From positions 30,372 to 94,371 of the forward strand of contig JBNKSV010000003.1 in assembly GCA_050297535.1 (NCBI GenBank): a stretch of 64,000 nucleotides of DNA, in the 5' to 3' direction. The translations under genes were made by a program, and so were the position numbers. The notes beneath the pieces were generated by a model, which ran no database searches, had not been told where the DNA came from, and saw only the letters and a list, made by a program, of their open reading frames with translations. The first letter of the stretch is position 1. Every line of letters begins with the position of its first letter. The stretch is from JAAGZL01 sp050297535. GTDB lineage: Bacteria; Pseudomonadota; Gammaproteobacteria; Chromatiales; Chromatiaceae. Positions 62,060 to 64,000 of this stretch are shown here, one piece after another.

Positions 62060-62914
62060 TCATCCCTGCGCGAGGGCCTCCGATACATAGCGGGGCAGGG
62101 CGAAGCTGGCCTTGTGGATCTCCGGGGTGTAGTAGCGAGTACTGATTCCTGATGAGATATATCTCTGGCGTAAGGTCTCTATATCAACCAGGCGCAGTGA
62201 GTCTTCATCAGTACCCCAGGCGAAGGTCATAATCCCCCCGTAATAGGTTGGTACCGCTGCCGAGTAGAAGGTCTGATCGGTAAAGTGCTGTCCCATCCGC
62301 TTGGCGGTGTGCAGGACTTCGTCGATCTGGAAGAATGGCACACCGTTTTGGGTGGCGATCACACCACCTGGATTCAGGATACGCTTACACTGGCCATAGA
62401 AGTCTTGCGTGAAGAGCACTTCACCGGGACCGATAGGATCGGTACTGTCGGAGATGATTACATCAAAACGCTTATCGGTATCGCGCACGAAATCCATGCC
62501 ATCAGCGATGACTAGGTCAAGACGGGGATCGTCAAAGGCGCCATCAGAGTGCTTAGGTAGGTAGGTCTTTGCCATCTCCACCACTGCACCATCTATCTCG
62601 ACCATTGTGATCTTCTCTACAGAGGCATGTCTGGCCACCTCGCGTAGCATCCCGCCATCGCCACCGCCGATAATCAGAACATCGCGGGCATTACCATGAG
62701 CTAGGATAGGCACATGCGCCATCATCTCGTGGTAGATGAATTCATCACGTTCTGTGGTCTGCACAACGCCATCGAGGGTCATTACACGACCCAGGAAGGC
62801 GTTGTGAAAAATCATCAAATGCTGATGATCAGTCTTCTGCTCAAAATAGAGTTTGTCTATACGGAAACTCTGATTTAGGGCGTCATAAAGTGTCTCGTTG
62901 AACACCTTGCTCAT
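62060..62914 (-). CDS. speE: Spermidine synthase SpeE
   Basis: Transfers an aminopropyl group from decarboxylated SAM to putrescine, giving spermidine and 5'-methylthioadenosine. The 284 residues have FHNAFLGRVMTLDGVVQTTERDEF, the nucleotide-binding IGGGDGGMLREVARH, and the catalytic Asp region ISDSTDPIGPGEVLF. Length matches E. coli SpeE (288). It overlaps the speD end by 4 bases. The MTA it releases can be handled by MtaD, the phosphorylase and MtnA also encoded in this window. Confidence 0.97.
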   Translation of the reverse strand: MSKVFNETLYDALNQSFRIDKLYFEQKTDHQHLMIFHNAFLGRVMTLDGVVQTTERDEFIYHEMMAHVPILAHGNARDVLIIGGGDGGMLREVARHASVEKITMVEIDGAVVEMAKTYLPKHSDGAFDDPRLDLVIADGMDFVRDTDKRFDVIISDSTDPIGPGEVLFTQDFYGQCKRILNPGGVIATQNGVPFFQIDEVLHTAKRMGQHFTDQTFYSAAVPTYYGGIMTFAWGTDEDSLRLVDIETLRQRYISSGISTRYYTPEIHKASFALPRYVSEALAQG

Positions 62915-63384
62915 TGGTTCACGATCCCACGCAGATGTTCGCTGATAACCATACGATCAGGATGAAAGGCGCGCTTCAATACTGGAATAGACATCTCTGG
63001 CATGGCGTCACCGCACATGAAGATATCGAAAGCGGCAAAATTGCGCTCAGGCCAGGTGTGAACGCTGATATGAGATTCAGCAAGCACGGCAACGCCGGAG
63101 ATACCACCATTAGGGGTAAAATGGTGTAAATGGATATGCAATAACGTAGCACCAGAGACTTCAACGGCTTCACGCATGGCTTGTTCCATACGATCCAGCT
63201 GGTCAAGATGTTTGGCGCCCCATAAATCCAGAATAAGGTGGGTGCCGGCAAACTCTATGCCGTTGCGGCTGGTAAAATGATCTTCACTTTCTGTGCCGGA
63301 GGTAAACCCCGTAGCATTAGCAGGGGTGGCGGCGGTTGGAATACGAATAACGCTATCTAGCGCCTTAGAAGCTTTTTGCCCCAT
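62911..63384 (-). CDS. speD: S-adenosylmethionine decarboxylase proenzyme SpeD (class 1b-like)
   Basis: Makes decarboxylated SAM for SpeE. The pro-enzyme self-cleaves between Glu103 and Ser104 in LAESHISVHTWPE to form its pyruvoyl group. The C-terminal part matches the small bacterial enzyme (about 115-130 residues), but an extra N-terminal segment of about 40 Ala/Thr/Ser-rich residues precedes GIEFAGTHLILDLWGA. I start at ATG 63384 with GGAGAG upstream; a TTG directly before it is an alternative. First gene of speD-speE-speC. Confidence 0.94.
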   Translation of the reverse strand: MGQKASKALDSVIRIPTAATPANATGFTSGTESEDHFTSRNGIEFAGTHLILDLWGAKHLDQLDRMEQAMREAVEVSGATLLHIHLHHFTPNGGISGVAVLAESHISVHTWPERNFAAFDIFMCGDAMPEMSIPVLKRAFHPDRMVISEHLRGIVNQ

Positions 63385-63387
63385 CAA

Positions 63388-64000
63388 GGTACTCTCCCAA
63401 TAAAAACAACGTCAAAAGAAACTACTGGCGCCGCTGCCTACCGGAGGAGAGACGCTCGTTTAGCGAAATAACATAAATCCCCACAGGGTTACTAAAGGTG
63501 GTGGGATTTTAGGCATAAATCTGGGAAATGCAAGAAAAAATTCAGTCAATCACCAAGAATTTAGAAAATTCTGACTAATGTATGTTTGATATTCTAAGAA
63601 TGCATACTTACTTCATATCAAAGCGGGTGCAGTATGACATAGGCTTCATATACATTAAGGGTGGATTGAGTGTGAACAGAGTAGGTTTTTACTCCAGTGC
63701 AGTAAGTCTTTTTTGTCAGAGAAGCTATCCGTCTAGCAGTGCCGTCATATTTTATTGATTTCTTTTTTTACTCCACCTCGACATTCTCACGGATGATCAA
63801 GCGGACCAGTATGAGGTAGGAAGAGCGATGGGCCACCTGTGAATGCCGTTGGATCCGTCGTAAATTAAATCGTTGTGTAGGACACATAGTGCCGAGCTCC
63901 TTGCTAGGTAGACCTTTGCTCGTTTCTACATCTTTTAACATAATATATATTATGCGCATACATAGAGGCATGAATAAATAATGAAATTCCACATTATATG
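63388..64000. other. 613-base end region without a supported gene
   Basis: This AT-rich stretch includes the speD leader. The only open frame of note, 63768-63992 on the minus strand (74 codons), matches no family I know. Short symmetries include CATAATATATATTATG (63939-63954, perfect 16-base palindrome) and an AGAATT/AATTCT hairpin near 63557-63573. No tRNA, CRISPR or insertion-sequence ends are seen. The speD promoter must lie in its first part, but I see no convincing pair of hexamers. Confidence 0.5.

Noticed and set aside
63768..63992. 74-codon open frame on the minus strand at the right end
   Set aside because: No recognisable family, no clear ribosome site; described only as part of the gene-free region, since a transposase remnant cannot be shown.

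Overview
The window is a gene-dense chromosomal segment of a gammaproteobacterium outside the Enterobacterales. No plasmid, phage, CRISPR, rRNA or tRNA gene is visible. The organism is inferred from gene families and order. Two long blocks follow the order I know from Pseudomonas: mupP-ubiG-mtaD / mtnA-gyrA-serC-pheA-hisC-tyrA-aroA-cmk-rpsA-ihfB, and ygfX / nadB / rpoE-rseABC-mucD-lepA-lepB-DUF4845-rnc-era-recO-pdxJ. The presence of serA after serC, an AddAB-like pair, split tyrA and aroA, and many TTG/GTG starts suggest a different lineage, possibly Chromatiales-like; the genus cannot be named from the sequence.

Region by region. 1-6020 (minus strand): mtaD, ubiG, a HAD phosphatase (mupP/gph), a YciK-like SDR, then a diguanylate cyclase with its own promoter, rluE, a secreted protein of unknown function and the first 31 codons of mnmA. 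6100-19667 (plus): mtnA, gyrA and an amino-acid/aromatic block (serC, serA, pheA, hisC, tyrA, aroA, cmk) ending in rpsA and ihfB. 19735-27366: pabB, a two-component pair (receiver-TPR regulator and sensorless kinase), a glycerophosphodiester/glycerol-3-phosphate pair (ugpQ-glpD) and a chemotaxis receptor. 27503-33627: an AddB-like/AddA-like recombination helicase-nuclease pair, followed by a REP-like inverted repeat. 33710-41537: gluQ, dksA, a class I aminotransferase, a small HMA-like protein, cysZ, uppP, an Sfp-type phosphopantetheinyl transferase, recJ and darP. 41845-47391: sdhCDAB-sdhE-ygfX, with nadB overlapping tail to tail. 47635-59230: rpoE-rseABC-mucD-glutaredoxin, lepA-lepB-DUF4845-rnc-era-recO-pdxJ and a methylthioinosine phosphorylase. 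59238-63384 (minus): a GAF histidine kinase and the polyamine operon speD-speE-ornithine/lysine decarboxylase. The last 613 bases hold no gene I can support.

Functional links. SpeD and SpeE make spermidine and release 5'-methylthioadenosine. MtaD (deamination to methylthioinosine), the phosphorylase after pdxJ and MtnA (isomerisation) form the first steps of a deaminase-type MTA salvage route, so source and sink of MTA lie in one window but in three separate transcription units. SerC, SerA, PheA, HisC, TyrA, AroA and PabB cover serine and much of the chorismate/aromatic/folate branch. SdhE and YgfX sit behind the succinate dehydrogenase they are thought to help mature. RpoE with RseA/RseB/RseC and MucD forms an envelope-stress module.

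I saw no clear, complete undescribed system. The best leads are the secreted protein with a papain/transglutaminase-like Cys-His-Asp pattern (118-750), the receiver-TPR/sensorless-kinase pair (21139-23427), the REP-like element that includes the addA stop codon, and replacement of the usual acpS neighbour by the MTA-salvage phosphorylase.
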